This document shows positions 39,895-51,005 of a stretch of 64,000 bases of DNA, piece by piece. The notes beneath the pieces were generated by a model. It searched no databases. It worked only from the letters and a program-made list of their open reading frames with translations, and was not told where the DNA came from. Numbering within the stretch: position 1 is the first letter of the stretch; each line of letters starts with the position of its first letter. The DNA is from Yponomeuta sedellus (taxonomy: Eukaryota; Arthropoda; Insecta; Lepidoptera; Yponomeutidae), in NCBI GenBank assembly GCA_934045075.1, contig OW203723.1, positions 3,736,577-3,800,576 on the forward strand, written 5' to 3'. Made by a program: the position numbers and the translations under genes.

Positions 39895-40515
39895 TGTCCA
39901 AGCGGTCCCGTGCTTCGTAAGGCACGTTAAGCAGTTGATGCCGGCTGCCGTCGATAAATAGCAGTCGTCAAGCCAAGTCAGAGGCCTTAGGGCGGTTACA
40001 AAACTTCTGACAGTAAGACCAGCTGGTGGTTTGTGACCAGCCACTAGTCTTGCAAGCCTCCATCAATCCGGACTTGGCCCCCGTGGTGGAGTATAGCCTA
40101 TACCAGGGGTGGCCGACTTGATTAGACCCAAGATCTACTGTTTACTGATGAAAACCTCTACGATCTACCAATCACATAGGTACTTCTTGAAATCTTAATT
40201 GAAACAGCATAGTTCAGTACACAATAACAAAAATATACTATACTGAGAAAACAAAAGAGAGCTATACTGCGTTGAAGAGAGGATAAATAACGTGTCGGAG
40301 CGGCGATTGAAAAATGATACAAGATGATGCGTTCAGCAGTTCGTGATTACGTTGCGCAATCTGTTCTACGTGTTTATATTTTTTACCACGATACCACGCT
40401 TATCACGATAGACTGGACTAATAGTCGCGATCGACTGGTTGGCTATCCCTGGCCTATACTTTCCTCAGGGAAGAGACACGTGCCCCTTGGTGGGGACATA
40501 ATGGGTTGATGATGA
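39895..40515 (+). mobile_element. 5S-rRNA-derived SINE subfamily 2, 5'-truncated, split by a hAT-like element
   Basis: Body TCCCGTGCTTCGTAAGGCAC, AAGCCAAGTCAGAGGCCTTA, AAAACTTCTGACAGTAAGAC to GGAGTATAGCCTATAC at 40103. It resumes at 40452 with GCCTATACTTTCCTCAGGGA and ends GGACATAATGGGTTGATGAT with GATGGTGAT. The 5S-like head is missing. Confidence 0.85.
40104..40451. mobile_element. hAT-like non-autonomous DNA transposon, 348 bp, with perfect 8-bp target duplication
   Basis: Begins CAGGGGTGGCCGACT and ends TGGTTGGCTATCCCTG, imperfect inverted ends of the CAGGG...CCCTG type common in hAT elements. GCCTATAC occurs immediately on each side (40096-40103, 40452-40459) and only once in intact copies of the host SINE, which is an 8-bp target duplication as hAT transposases make. 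No transposase frame; the 61-codon frame at 40324-40509 crosses the right end and is not a gene. Confidence 0.9.
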
Positions 40516-41242
40516 TGGTGATTATTTTTTATTGTAATGGTGATCAATGTACTATGCCTTATTTGTGTATGTGTGTGTGTGTGTGTCAAAGCACAAACAA
40601 ATTCTAATTTTTCTATCTATGTAATTTAATTCCAATTGCGGCGTCTAATACCCAAATGAATAATGTTTTGTCTCTATGACACCCTATTACGATCTGTTAT
40701 TGAGTGAAAATGTAAGAAAAAATGAGTGGTAAAAACAAAACTAATAACTAAATTTCGTTCAGTCACTTAAGGTCAAGTGGCATTTAGTAAAAATTGTTCA
40801 GCCATATAAAAAAAAAACTTTTAATAATTAAGGTCTGATTATTTGATTAGCCATAGGACCATAAAAACGAAAATGACTTTATTTGCAGATCCGACAATTT
40901 ACGTAGGGGCCATCGATTCAAGAGCCGTTGCAAGTCAGCCTTAGAGAATTTTTGCTTTACAGTTACGATAAATAATAATAACTTCCACAATAACACAATC
41001 CACAATAACTTAACATTACATTGACATACTTGTCCTGATTGTGACTGTGCTTAGTGTTCAACACATTCAGGAGTAGTAATTTTTAAGTTTAAATTCTGTT
41101 TGTTAAGTTAAATCATTTATTGAAAAGAATTAAATACACCCTAACGTGTTTTGATGTAGGTACAAATCGTACCTGCATTGCATTGCATGTCATAATGTTA
41201 GACTTACTATGAGAATTGTTCCTCGCGTAGCGGCCTTAAGTG
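40516..41242. other. no recognised gene; short (TG)n at 40566-40588
   Basis: About 730 bp, AT-rich, with a short TGTGTGTG tract. Confidence 0.3.
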
Positions 41243-41400
41243 TCAGGAATGGCACGCCCGACCCCTGGGAGGCTGCGTGACCTTGAGTCGCCAAGGACGG
41301 GGGCGTCGACCGCGCCTACAGGCGGTTGCCGTGGCAACGCGGCTCGCGGCTCCCCATCGCGAAGGCTGTAGCGCCAATGTAGAAGATAAAGACGGTAAGC
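41243..41400. other. GC-rich patch containing an X-box-like motif
   Basis: Much more GC- and CpG-rich than its neighbours. Overlapping frames on both strands (41243-41473 minus, 41277-41564 plus) are probably composition effects. It could be an unmethylated regulatory region or an exon edge; neither can be shown. Confidence 0.3.
41325..41338. promoter_or_regulatory. RFX-type X-box-like motif
   Basis: GTTGCCGTGGCAAC: both half-sites match GTTRCC / RGYAAC with a 2-nt spacer. Second such site in the window after 6269-6282. Confidence 0.35.
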
Positions 41401-41444
41401 TTTTACTTCGATGCACTGGAACTAGTCTTATACACATATTCCAG

Positions 41445-41615
41445 GACGTTCCTCGAAGTTTCCTCCACTCCACTTTTGCTCAAGACAGTATTTTAAAACG
41501 TATTAAATTTCCTCCAACCGAGCAAGTTTCTCACTCGTGTCGAGAAATCCACTGTCAAAGCTAAGGTACCTCGGGGTCTACCTTAAAATCTCCTCAAGAA
41601 AGAAAAACTTCTGTC
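41445..41615 (-). repeat. unclassified dispersed repeat, copy 2
   Basis: Reverse complement of 11505-11695: CGAAGTTTCCTCCACTCCAC, AATTTCCTCCAACCGAGCAA, GTTTCTCACTCGTGTCGAG, TGTCAAAGCTAAGGTACCTC. It extends right into AAGGTTTGATGACAGACAG-like sequence of unknown nature. A further GAGTCGAGGAGACTTTGAGG scrap is at 41800-41820. Confidence 0.65.
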
Positions 41616-41894
41616 TGTCATCAAACCTTAGCAATGACATCGTCATTGCCAACATAAAAAGCCAAATTCTCACTCGAGGTAAATCACAGATTATATCTAT
41701 TGTACTCGATCGAGTACACTCCAAATACTGACTGGTAATACTAACTCAATAAAATACCCCCCCCCCCACCTCTCCTCGATTTCACCTCCGTTGAGTATTG
41801 AGTCGAGGAGACTTTGAGGAACATTTTGAAATACGGGTGTTAGTTTGGTAGGATTTAGATCTTAAGCCTGTCGGAGACATAATTTTGCAAGTAT
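41616..41894. other. no recognised gene
   Basis: Contains a small inverted pair, GCAATGACATCGTCATTGC, at 41630-41648, and a C-run at 41757-41767. Confidence 0.35.
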
Positions 41895-42240
41895 CGGATA
41901 ATAGATAAAAAGAGAATACTTTATTGCAAAACCAGAAAAAAGAATACAACCATACTTTGAGTTATTATTATTATAAAAAAAATACACCAAGTAAGATTTT
42001 GTACAGTAGGCGGGCTTAATACTAATTAGTATTTTATTCTAACCAACCAATGGTTGACGGGAAAAGGCGGAAAGGTGGAAAGAAGGAATTGTAAGTAATT
42101 TTATACAAATTGTATAACATTACTTAGATTTAAGAAACCATGGTTGTATTTTTTTTCTGGTTGTAAAATAAAGCGTTCTCTATTTATTTCCACTACTGGC
42201 GGTCTTATCGCTTAGAGCGATCTTATTAGGTGACAGCATT
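41895..42240. repeat. fold-back of LINE 3' ends
   Basis: Minus copy at 41895-41960 (AGAGAATACTTTATTGCAAA, AAAAGAATACAACCAT) faces a plus copy at 42115-42190 (ACCATGGTTGTATTTTTTTT, AATAAAGCGTTCTCTAT). A further minus scrap (TGGCGGTCTTATCGCTTAGA) lies at 42198-42225. Confidence 0.7.
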
Positions 42241-42359
42241 ATTACTAAATAGCAAAATTGCACTCTAAAATAAACGTCAAAAGACGAACTTAATGATAAC
42301 AATTTTATCTTCCAGTTAACCTTGGTGTTGCTGAACTAGAAATACAGAGGGTAGTTATT
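42241..42359. other. short spacer
   Basis: No feature. Confidence 0.3.
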
Positions 42360-42756
42360 ATTATATTGGCCTTTTTGCATCTACTTAATGAGATGATTTA
42401 TACAGCGTCCAGTGGTATCTTCACTCACACTAGATGGGTGAAGGGACCACTCCGACGCTGTAGTGCCTGGGTCATGGTTTTATAGATGGTGTAGGCTTGC
42501 CCAGCACCTATACCATCCTGACAGCTTAGTCGGCCTAGCCCACAGAAAAGACTAGTCAATACGTGCGGAGTCAACCAAGCCGCGAGTTTCCTCACGATGT
42601 TTGCCTTCACCGTTAGCATGTGGTATTGCGACTACAAATTCGCAAATGTACGTAACTTTGAAATTAAACAAAGTCATTGGTACATGCCCGCACTCGGGAT
42701 CGATCCTGGGGCTCTCGCTTGCCAGTCTATGGTTCTACCCACTGAGCTACCACCGC
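42360..42756 (-). mobile_element. tRNA-derived SINE, family A, near complete
   Basis: Reverse strand: box A GGTGGTAGCTCAGTGGGTAG at 42737-42756, box B AGGATCGATCCCGAGTGCGG, body CATGTACCAATGACTTTG, AAACATCGTGAGGAAACTCG, GCCGACTAAGCTGTCAGGAT, GAGTGGTCCCTTCACCCATC, and 3' end TAAATCATCTCATTAAGTAG. It serves as the reference copy for family A (about 390 bp). Its 5' end runs directly into the minisatellite. Confidence 0.9.
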
Positions 42757-43008
42757 TGTAGTGTAGTGCTGTAGAGCTACCACCGCTCTAGTGTAGTGCT
42801 CTAGAGCTACCACCGCTCTAGTGTAGTGCTCTAGAGCTACCACCGCTCTAGTGTAGTGCTCTAGAGCTACCACCGCTCTAGTGTAGTGCTCTAGAGCTAC
42901 CACCGCTCTAGTGTAGTGCTCTAGAGCTACCACCGCTCTGGTGTAGTGCTCTAGAGCTACCACAGCTCTAGTGTAGTGCTCTAGAGCTACCACCGCTCAG
43001 AGGGTAGT
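42744..43008. repeat. 30-bp minisatellite, about 8.5 units, grown from a SINE promoter
   Basis: Unit boundaries fall every 30 bp (GAGCTAC at 42744, 42774, ... 42984). Units read GAGCTACCACCGCTCTAGTG-TAGTGCTCTA, nearly invariant apart from the first and last. The first GAGCTACCACCGC is the tRNA-like D-arm / box A end of the family A SINE. The repeating frame VVALEHYTRA on the minus strand is a by-product, not a protein. Confidence 0.95.
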
Positions 43009-43054
43009 GCTAGTAATATACAAATCAATTTATAATGGGGCCCTGCGATGCCCT

Positions 43055-43305
43055 GTGCTGTGTGGTGTCGGCCTAGAGAATATCACCAACCCAATTATTT
43101 CCGCGGGTGTCGTAAAAGGCGACTAAGGGACACAAACCGGGGGGTGGGCAGCAGCGCCCCTTGCAGTACAATTCCACCGAACTGCGATACCCAACCCGCA
43201 TGCCCAGCGTGGGGATTATGGGCATAACCCCCTATGATAGCACAACGTGGCGCTCTTTAGAGGAGGGCTATGTCCAGCAGTGGACTAGTATAGCCTGACG
43301 ATGAC
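43055..43305 (+). mobile_element. RTE-like LINE 3' end
   Basis: GTGGTGTCGGCCTAGAGAAT, GGTGTCGTAAAAGGCGACTA, ACCCGCATGCCCAGCGTGGG, GAGGGCTATGTCCAGCAGTG, tail CCTGACGATGAC. Close to 23285-23540. Confidence 0.8.
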
Positions 43306-43372
43306 CCTGCGATGCAGGAAGAGGCCCACGCCCCAGCAGAGAGGACATATAAGGGCTGATATCGATGTAACA
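43306..43372 (+). mobile_element. 5S-derived SINE tail fragment
   Basis: CCTGCGATGCAGGAAGAGGC, CCCAGCAGAGAGGACATATA, GGGCTGATATCGATG; last 65 bp of the family. Confidence 0.7.
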
Positions 43373-43644
43373 AGGTTTGTTATTGTTCGCGACATAGATT
43401 AGTTTTTACTGTGGCAACATTAAGTTACGTTACATTATGTTGTCGCTATTGTACTACTATAGCTGTGTGTAATTAAAATCTCACTACTGTCTTAATTCCT
43501 TTTTAATGTACCTATATTTATAATACCTATGTTGTGATAGTTATTAGTTTTTAATTTTTATATATATTTTTTATGTCCTTTTATATATAATTATAAGTAT
43601 ATAGTGTATATTTACTTACTTATATATTATAGTATTATTATAAT
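43373..43644. other. AT-rich spacer
   Basis: Nothing identified. Confidence 0.3.
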
Positions 43645-43920
43645 TATTAATAGGTTTATTGCACATTAGTAAAAAAATACAATGGCAATGTGGCGGACTT
43701 ATTCCTATATGTTTATATTATATGTACTTATTGAGTAATTTTGTCAGCTTATCTAATTTTAACTAAGTATTTCTTCCGTTTTGTTTCGAATGCCTACCAT
43801 TTAATCTCTTGCACCACCTGTGGTTGACAGGTAGAAAATGCTTATAGCATTAAGTCCGCCACATTGCCATTGTATTTTTTTACTTATGTGCAATAAACGT
43901 ATTAATAATAATAATAATAT
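43645..43920. repeat. fold-back of a LINE 3' end
   Basis: Left arm 43645-43706 (TTTATTGCACATTAGTAAAA, AATACAATGGCAATGTGGCG) and right arm 43850-43910 (CGCCACATTGCCATTGTATT, ACTTATGTGCAATAAACGT) are reverse complements with few mismatches. The right arm ends in AATAAACGTATT and an AAT-repeat tail. The loop is about 140 bp. Confidence 0.8.
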
Positions 43921-44439
43921 TACATGGAGTTCATGCTTTGCTGCTCCCGCACGCGGTTTATTTGATTTTATAAATAGTCTTAAAAATAGTAAATCTCTGT
44001 TTTCATTGATCACCAGCCTTTTAAATACAGTCCACTCAACCACAAGTGTGTGCCACATGCTTTTTGGTCCTTCAAGCCGGATACGAATCAGCGACCTATG
44101 GATATGGGTGGGTGGGTGAATGAATACGCTTGAGTAATTTTAAGGGGACTAGTTTTAGCTGTAATTTTGTTTTGCAGTCGCGAAAAGATTTAATATTGGA
44201 AAGCACGAATCTTTTTGTCCTCAAAACTGGGTACCAACGTTACGAGGTATAATGTAACATGGTACACAGCAAGTATTCATGGTGTCAGCACGTAGTGTTC
44301 TTTTTTCAAATAAGAAAAAAAGTACATACAACGTAATACTTCCCATCCGACCGACCGACGAGATTTATCTGTGGATTGAGTTTTTTAGTAATAACTAGCT
44401 TAAGAATGCGTTGAAAATAGTACTATACAGTGCTGTATG
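43921..44439. other. no recognised feature
   Basis: About 520 bp. A plus frame from 43838 starts in the LINE tail, and its C-terminal part (LFDFINSLKNSKSLFSLITS) is leucine/serine-rich without a known motif. Confidence 0.3.
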
Positions 44440-44600
44440 CTGCTGAGGATCGAACCTGGAGCTCTCGCTTGCGAGTCATTGTTCTAACCACTAAGCTACC
44501 AATGCTATAATTCACAAACGATACGCGCGCAGCCAACCAAGCCGCGGGTTTCCTCAAGACATTTTTTTTCACAGTTAGCGTGTGGTATTTGAAGTAGTAT
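44440..44600 (-). mobile_element. family A SINE, rearranged
   Basis: tRNA-like head (reverse of GGATCGAACCTGGAGCTCTC ... CTAAGCTACCAATGC) at 44445-44508, followed rightwards by body sequence (CAGCCAACCAAGCCGCGGGT, GTTAGCGTGTGGTATT). In normal copies that body lies on the other side of the head, so the two pieces have swapped places. Confidence 0.65.
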
Positions 44601-45069
44601 CAAACATGTCTTTATTATTTACAACATAAAAGATTCAGCCTTCACGGTTTAGTGATAAAGATAGACAATAAACAAAAAATATCTCGGCGACATATCTCTT
44701 TCACTGTCACCTCTCGTGGTGATACTATCTGGTCGTCAACCTTTCAAAGAAATTGCATAAAACGACAGGTCTACAGAAGCGATAGCAATTTGACACGACT
44801 ATCTTACAAAGAGAATTTGTGGTGGTTGGTGTGTAGAATAAATAGCTTTAAGTTCGGGGTCACCAGATGATAAACGTGTTGGGGCACGGTATCGTGACAA
44901 ATCTTGAAAGGGGACTTGACTGACGCCGAGCGCTGAAGAAGGAAAAGTAAACAAGTTGTTATTTTTTAACAAGAGTACGCTTGTTTTGCTTGAGTCCGGT
45001 TGACACTAATATCAATGTACAATATTTTTCTTAGGAGTCGTACACATTTGTAGATTTTCGATTGTTACA
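44601..45069. other. no recognised feature
   Basis: About 470 bp. A plus frame at 44652-44870 (72 codons) shows nothing recognisable. Confidence 0.3.
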
Positions 45070-45300
45070 AGATAAATAAAAAATAAATAAATATTCATGC
45101 ACATATTATTACACAGATCTCGTTAGCCCTATACTAAGTACAACTAAATGACTTGTGTTATAGGTGCTAACTCGACGATAGATTTAATACAATAAATACA
45201 TAGATAACATCCAAGACCCGAGACAAACTAGAAAAGTTCGTTTCTTAGTTCGACCCGGCCGGGGATCGAACCCGAGACCTTCGGTTTTTCAGCAGCGTTG
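45070..45300 (-). mobile_element. tRNA-Trp-like SINE, box A lost
   Basis: Reverse copy of 7528-7775, with tail AAATAAATATTCATGCACAT, CTCGTTAGCCCTATACTAAG, and head up to box B (GGGATCGAACCCGAGACCTT). The sequence breaks at TTTTTCAGCAGCG before box A. Confidence 0.8.
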
Positions 45301-45694
45301 CAAGTGTTTTTATACATTTCAAGCGGCGTTTAGTAATTCTTAACGATTCGTGATTCTCATACACAGTTATTCATTAAACGGGTCTGTCTAACTGCGACTG
45401 TAAGGGATTCAGATGAGGACTGGGTCTCAGTGATTGTAAAATTAAATAAAAGAGGAAAGACAGAGAAAACACTTGGCGGTAATGTTCGCACAGCGCGCGC
45501 GGGTCACTCGTTGGTGACTTGAGTGGAACTGATTTGCAGGGCGAGTTGACCGGCGTATGAGCTTTGCAACATTACCCTCTTTCGTACATTTATTAAAACG
45601 GTCAAGAACGAACAAAATTAAATCTAGCACAGTCATACAGCGTTTTACATATTGTACATCACAACGTGTACGCGTCGTCTACAGCGACTATTAA
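45301..45694. other. no recognised feature
   Basis: About 390 bp; a minus frame at 45442-45636 has no known motif. Confidence 0.3.
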
Positions 45695-46760
<1,066 letters not shown>

Positions 46761-47045
46761 AAAACCCAACAACTTAACATGGTCCTGGCAATACGAAAAT
46801 GACATTTGTAACTGTATTTTTTTTTAGGATATTAGGCAAAAGAAAACATATTGTGAGCCTCGTTGTTTCGTCACTTCCGGTAAAAATATTTTTAACTTTA
46901 AAATGTAAAAAATATAAGAAAACGTGCGTGTTTCAGAAAATAAAAAAATATGGTTCGTTTTATTTTGTATCTAGTTTCCTTTAGGACAATAAAATCCGTA
47001 TGCAAAAAAAATGAAATGTTGTCAATTGGTGGCCTCATTGCTACA
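46761..47045. other. AT-rich spacer
   Basis: Nothing identified beyond poly-T and poly-A runs. Confidence 0.3.
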
Positions 47046-47232
47046 TCTTCTATTGTATAAAAATGAATCGCTATATGTGTTGGTAAGCGCAAATCTCGAG
47101 AACAGCTGAACCCATTTCGCTGATTCTTTTTGTAGAATATTCCTTGAAGTACGAGGATGGTTCTTACGGAAACTAAAAAAAAAAAATTAAGAACCGACTG
47201 TTCGGCGGGACGAAGTCCGCTGGGTCAGCTAG
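47046..47232 (+). mobile_element. Helitron-like non-autonomous element, 187 bp
   Basis: TCTTCTATTGTATAAAAATG after an A; GCTGGGTCAGCTAG before a T. Just before the end, GCGGGACGAAGTCCGC makes a small stem-loop about 10 bp from CTAG, the position where Helitron 3' terminators have their hairpin. Third copy of the family in the window. Confidence 0.88.
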
Positions 47233-47461
47233 TTTACTATAGAAACAAAATGTTTATTTAATAAACGTCAAAGCTGTTAGTTTCACAATAAATAGATTAT
47301 GTGGTGAAGAAACTAACAAAGAAGAAAGTTTCTTAATTAATAGGGTTTCTTAAATAATTTCAACTTAAAGTTACATCACACTAGACTTAATCGTCCCCGT
47401 TAACAATATTTTAATATCAGATATCTTGGTCTTCCAAAAAAATCTTATTTTTATTTATATT
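47233..47461. other. AT-rich spacer
   Basis: No feature. Confidence 0.3.
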
Positions 47462-47850
47462 CGGTAGTAGCTCAGTGGGTAGAACCATGGCCTCGCAAGC
47501 GAGAGCCCTAGGTTCGATCCCCAGTGCGGGCGTGTGTCAATGACTTTGTTTAATTTCAAAGTTACGTACATTTGCGAATTTGCAGTCGTAATACCACACG
47601 CTAACCGTGAAGGAAAACATCGTGATGAAACCCGCGGCTTGGTTGGCTCCGGACGTATTGACTAGTCTTTTCTGTGGGCTAGGCCGACTAAGCTGTCAGG
47701 ATGGTATAGCTGCTGGGCAAACTTACACCATTTATGAAACCATGTCCCAGGCATGGTAGTCCCAGTCGGAGTGGTCCCTTCACCCATCTAGTGTGAGGGA
47801 AGATGCCACTAGACGCTGTATAAATCACCTCATTACGTAGATGCATTATG
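47462..47850 (+). mobile_element. tRNA-derived SINE, family A, near complete
   Basis: Box A CGGTAGTAGCTCAGTGGGTA, box B TAGGTTCGATCCCCAGTGCG, body GTGTCAATGACTTTGTTTAA, ACCACACGCTAACCGTGAAG, AAACATCGTGATGAAACCCG, GCCGACTAAGCTGTCAGGAT, 3' end AGACGCTGTATAAATCACCT and TACGTAGATGCA. Both promoter boxes are intact; sense-strand reference copy. Confidence 0.9.
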
Positions 47851-48449
47851 GATAATTTATTATTATCTGTTTTCAAAGCCGCTACTCTTTAAATTATTGA
47901 TCTAACGACCATTAAATTTACAGTCTTAAATCCTATCCAGTTTTGATATGTCCCAAAAAGTTACTTAACTTCCATCAACAGCGAAACGCAATTTCGCTAG
48001 ATTCTGTCTAGACTCAGAATCAGGTTGACATATTTAACTACTTTCACAAGGAGATAAAAATTGACGAGCCCAGCCTAGGTCAAATAGGCTTCGAACTAAT
48101 AAATCCCAACAGTTTTCATGGATCCACTCCGATTTTTCACCGCCCACTGCTTCTAAATCTAGTCACCCTTTCTCCAGCTTATAAACTATGTAAATAGGGG
48201 TCACCAGGCCCTGGCTTTTTTTGGGAGAACGTACGCAGAATGGCAAGTGCGTTCGACAGGAGGCAGATGTAAAAATATCGAAGGGTTAAAGGCATATAAA
48301 TGGCGGTAGAAATCGGCCACTCGACTATTGGATTCCGGCAAGGTCGGATCGAACCGAGCGTTTAATAAAAATGAAACAAAAATGAACGCTCCACAAATGG
48401 AATATCAGCTATTTGCGTAAAAGAAACAACCAGACTGGCCTACGTAAAA
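47851..48449. other. no recognised feature
   Basis: About 600 bp, nothing identified. Confidence 0.3.
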
Positions 48450-48570
48450 ATAATCTACGTAATGAGATGATTTATGCAGCTTCCAGTAGCATTTTCACTC
48501 ATACTAGATGGGTGGAGGGACCACTCAGACGCTGTAGTGCTTGGGACATTGCTTTTGATGGTGTAGACCC
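48450..48570 (-). mobile_element. family A SINE, 3' end only
   Basis: TCTACGTAATGAGATGATTT, CATACTAGATGGGTGGAGGG, CACTCAGACGCTGTAGTGCT (minus family orientation). The head is absent. Confidence 0.7.
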
Positions 48571-48604
48571 ATGACCCACGTTACATACTCGAGGTAACTA
48601 CTTG

Positions 48605-48640
48605 AATCAAAGTCGTAAAATTGTTTTTACGACTTTCTTT
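48605..48640. repeat. short hairpin
   Basis: AAAGTCGTAAAA and TTTTACGACTTT with a 4-5 nt loop. Confidence 0.6.
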
Positions 48641-48659
48641 TCGAACGGCATTTGTGAAG

Positions 48660-48984
48660 TTACGAGTATAGTAGCAATTTCACTCGCTAACTTTGAAGGA
48701 AAACGTCGTAAGGAAACCCAAGTGTCTAAGGTTTACCTTCTGTTTTCGATGGCAAGCCATCGTAGTGAAAGGATTTGCCAATCCGTGTAAGGGACTCGCT
48801 GATCGTTGCCTAGGGTGCGCCAGACGTACGGGCTCAGTGAGTACGTCGTTCGGGAAGCTCCTTTGTTGCACTCCTTTTTTACCTACCTCAGCGCTTGCTC
48901 TATACAATGGCCCAACTATGAGGCTAAGTGTGGAAATCTCAGGTCTAACTAGGACTAGAAACGTAAACATAAAAATAAATAAAA
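48660..48984. other. family B SINE scrap, otherwise unassigned
   Basis: 48680-48730 has TCACTCGCTAACTTTGAAGG, AAACGTCGTAAGGAAACCCA. Overlapping frames on both strands up to 49103 run into SINE sequence and are not credible genes. Confidence 0.4.
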
Positions 48985-49160
48985 AGAACTGCCAGATGTC
49001 GCTGCCTGTACGTAATACAGAGAGTATTTTAAAGAGGTTCGAAATTTCAGTTATCCCGGTGAGTCGCCCATTAGCTCAGTTGGAAGAGCGCTGGCACGGA
49101 TAACCAGAGGTCGCGGCTTGAATCCCGGCATGGGTGGAATTTTTAGCCTCTAAATAGGGT
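48985..49160 (+). mobile_element. tRNA-Ile-like composite repeat
   Basis: CCAGATGTCGCTGCCTGTAC, AGAGGTTCGAAATTTCAGTT, box A CCATTAGCTCAGTTGGAAGA, box B GCGGCTTGAATCCCGGCATG, then GCCTCTAAATAGGGTTTTTT. One base is missing in the D-loop. Confidence 0.85.
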
Positions 49161-49424
49161 TTTTTTTATAATTAACTAATTATTATTATAAGCTCTAGGG
49201 TTTGCATAGTTTAGAGTTTGCATAGTACACAGCGCAATGTCTCTCGGGGTTCAATAATGAAATCACCGATGTAGACTATTTCAGTTCATTGCTGAAACCG
49301 GAAACACACTAATAATTTATAAACAGATTCTAGGAAAAGGACTGGTTTATGGAAAGACTGATTATGTCTTTATTCTACTGTGAGTCTCTTGCTTTTGACC
49401 GGTTATGACTACTCGTTATCGTTA
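49161..49424. other. short spacer
   Basis: No feature. Confidence 0.3.
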
Positions 49425-49850
49425 TCAACCCTTGTATGTCCCCACTGCTGGAGCACGGGTCTCTTTCTGCATCGCAGGAAGGTTAGGCCATACTCCACTA
49501 CGGGGGCCAAGTCCGGGTTGGTGGAGGATTGTAAGACAGTGGCAGACCTTACTGTCGCGAAGCACGGAAGCGTCCCGTGACTACCGCTATTGGCATTTTT
49601 TCGAGCGCTTCCGTGCTTCGCAAGGCACGTTAAGCCGTTGGTGCCGGCTGTCATATAATGGCATTCGTTAAGCCATGTCAGAGGCCTTATGGGCGGCTTG
49701 ATAACTTCTGACAGTAAGGACCGCCACTGTCTTAGAATCCTCCACCAACCCGGACTTGGCCCCCGGGGTTGAATATGGCCTGACCTTCCTGCGATGCAGG
49801 GAGAGACCGTGCCCCAGCAGTGGGGACATACAAGGGTTGATAACGAAATA
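49425..49850. mobile_element. 5S-derived SINE fold-back (two copies head to head)
   Basis: A minus-oriented tail and body (49428-49555: TGTCCCCACTGCTGGAGCAC, CTTACTGTC) is joined at GCGAAGCACGGAAGCG to a plus-oriented copy (49556-49845: GTCCCGTGACTACCGC, CGCTTCCGTGCTTCGC, tail CCCCAGCAGTGGGGACATAC). The junction itself is an inverted repeat, GCGAAGCACGGAAGCG / CGCTTCCGTGCTTCGC. Box A is missing from both halves. Confidence 0.8.
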
Positions 49851-50301
49851 GGTTTTTTATAATACGTTTCTTACCCTTACTCTAATTTGTGAGATGAGTT
49901 GGTAGACATGGATGTCTTATAAACGTTCATCCCACTTCCGATCAAGCTCCTTATTTATTATCCAATCACCACGAGAACTCGCCACCTCGATCTATTTGTT
50001 ATTATAACGGCCCAAGGGAAAGGCCCAAGAATCGAGAGCCTCCAGCAACAGACGATTTATTCTTGGAAATAGGAAAATTCGGTGGCCCAGAAGCGTAGCC
50101 TCATTGGGATTCAAACAAAATACAACTGTAATAACAGAGTTGAAGCCCTTGGTTAAGGCTGACTTTACTTTTTGCATCCCTTTCGATCTTCTTTCTTTCT
50201 AAGATTTTATATAGTGGAAAAATATTAACTTTTGTTTGATAATAATCTAGTCTGGCAACAGTAAAAATAATGTTATGGACATATTTAGACTCATTATGCT
50301 A
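49851..50301. other. no recognised feature
   Basis: About 450 bp. The minus frame 49992-50177 has no known motif. Confidence 0.3.
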
Positions 50302-50515
50302 TTTTTTTTTAATGCACTAACCCGTGCTAAGGACAAATTTACGCCTGCCTGTACGTAATACAGGGAATAGTGTAGAGGTTCGAAATTTCACTGATGCCGG
50401 TGAGTCGCCCATTGGCTCAATTGGTAGAGCGCTGGCATGGATAGCCAGAGGTTGCGGGTTCGAATCCCGGCATGGGTGAATTTGTCAGCCTCTAAATAGG
50501 ATTTTATATTTAGAC
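50302..50515 (+). mobile_element. tRNA-Ile-like composite repeat with inverted-type 5' terminus
   Basis: Starts TTTTTAATGCACTAACCCGT followed by GCTAAGGACAAATTT, which is the reverse complement of the 3' terminus of other copies. Then GCCTGCCTGTACGTAATACA, box A CCATTGGCTCAATTGGTAGA, box B GCGGGTTCGAATCCCGGCAT, end GCCTCTAAATAGGATTTT. It shows that the family can have inverted termini. Confidence 0.85.
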
Positions 50516-50846
50516 TCATTAATATTTTATTTTTATTGGCCTACTTAGATTTTAATTCATAGAACTTTAGAAACACTTTCTGTATTTTTATTTTATTTTA
50601 CTTAATAAGGAACAATAACAGCGTAACAGGTTATAATTACTAAGTGACTGGTAACTAAAATTAAGGCCAATAACAATTGTCCTCAGTTTACCAATTAATT
50701 AATAGATAAACGCGTTAGGACACACAATTTGGTGGGCAGTGCTTTAAAAAGTGGTTGATAGCCAAATATTGTAGGCATTTTAGAATGTACCTAAAGTATC
50801 AACTTAATTCTATTTAAGTATCATTTAAGTACGTACGCAACTGATA
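50516..50846. other. no recognised feature
   Basis: About 330 bp of AT-rich spacer. Confidence 0.3.
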
Positions 50847-51005
50847 CTGTAGGTACGTAATACAGAGAATATTGTAAAGAGGTTCGAAATTTCACTGATG
50901 TCCGTGAGTCGTCCATTAGCTCAGTTGGAAAGAGCACAGATAGCCAGAGGTCGCGGGTTCAAATCCCGGCATGGGTGGAATTTTTAGCCTTAACATATGT
51001 TTTTA
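50847..51005 (+). mobile_element. tRNA-Ile-like composite repeat
   Basis: TGTAGGTACGTAATACAGAG, GGTTCGAAATTTCACTGATG, box A CCATTAGCTCAGTTGGAAAG, box B GCGGGTTCAAATCCCGGCAT. About 10 bp around the anticodon stem are deleted, so the cloverleaf is broken. Confidence 0.85.

Noticed and set aside
42727..42993. VVALEHYTRA decapeptide repeat protein
   Set aside because: It is the 30-bp minisatellite read in frame and begins within a SINE promoter.
42744..43008. Possible CRISPR array (regular 30-bp periodicity)
   Set aside because: There are no unique spacers; units are contiguous and identical, and the setting is eukaryotic.
49405..49671. Overlapping frames on both strands (81-88 codons)
   Set aside because: They lie wholly within 5S-type SINE sequence.
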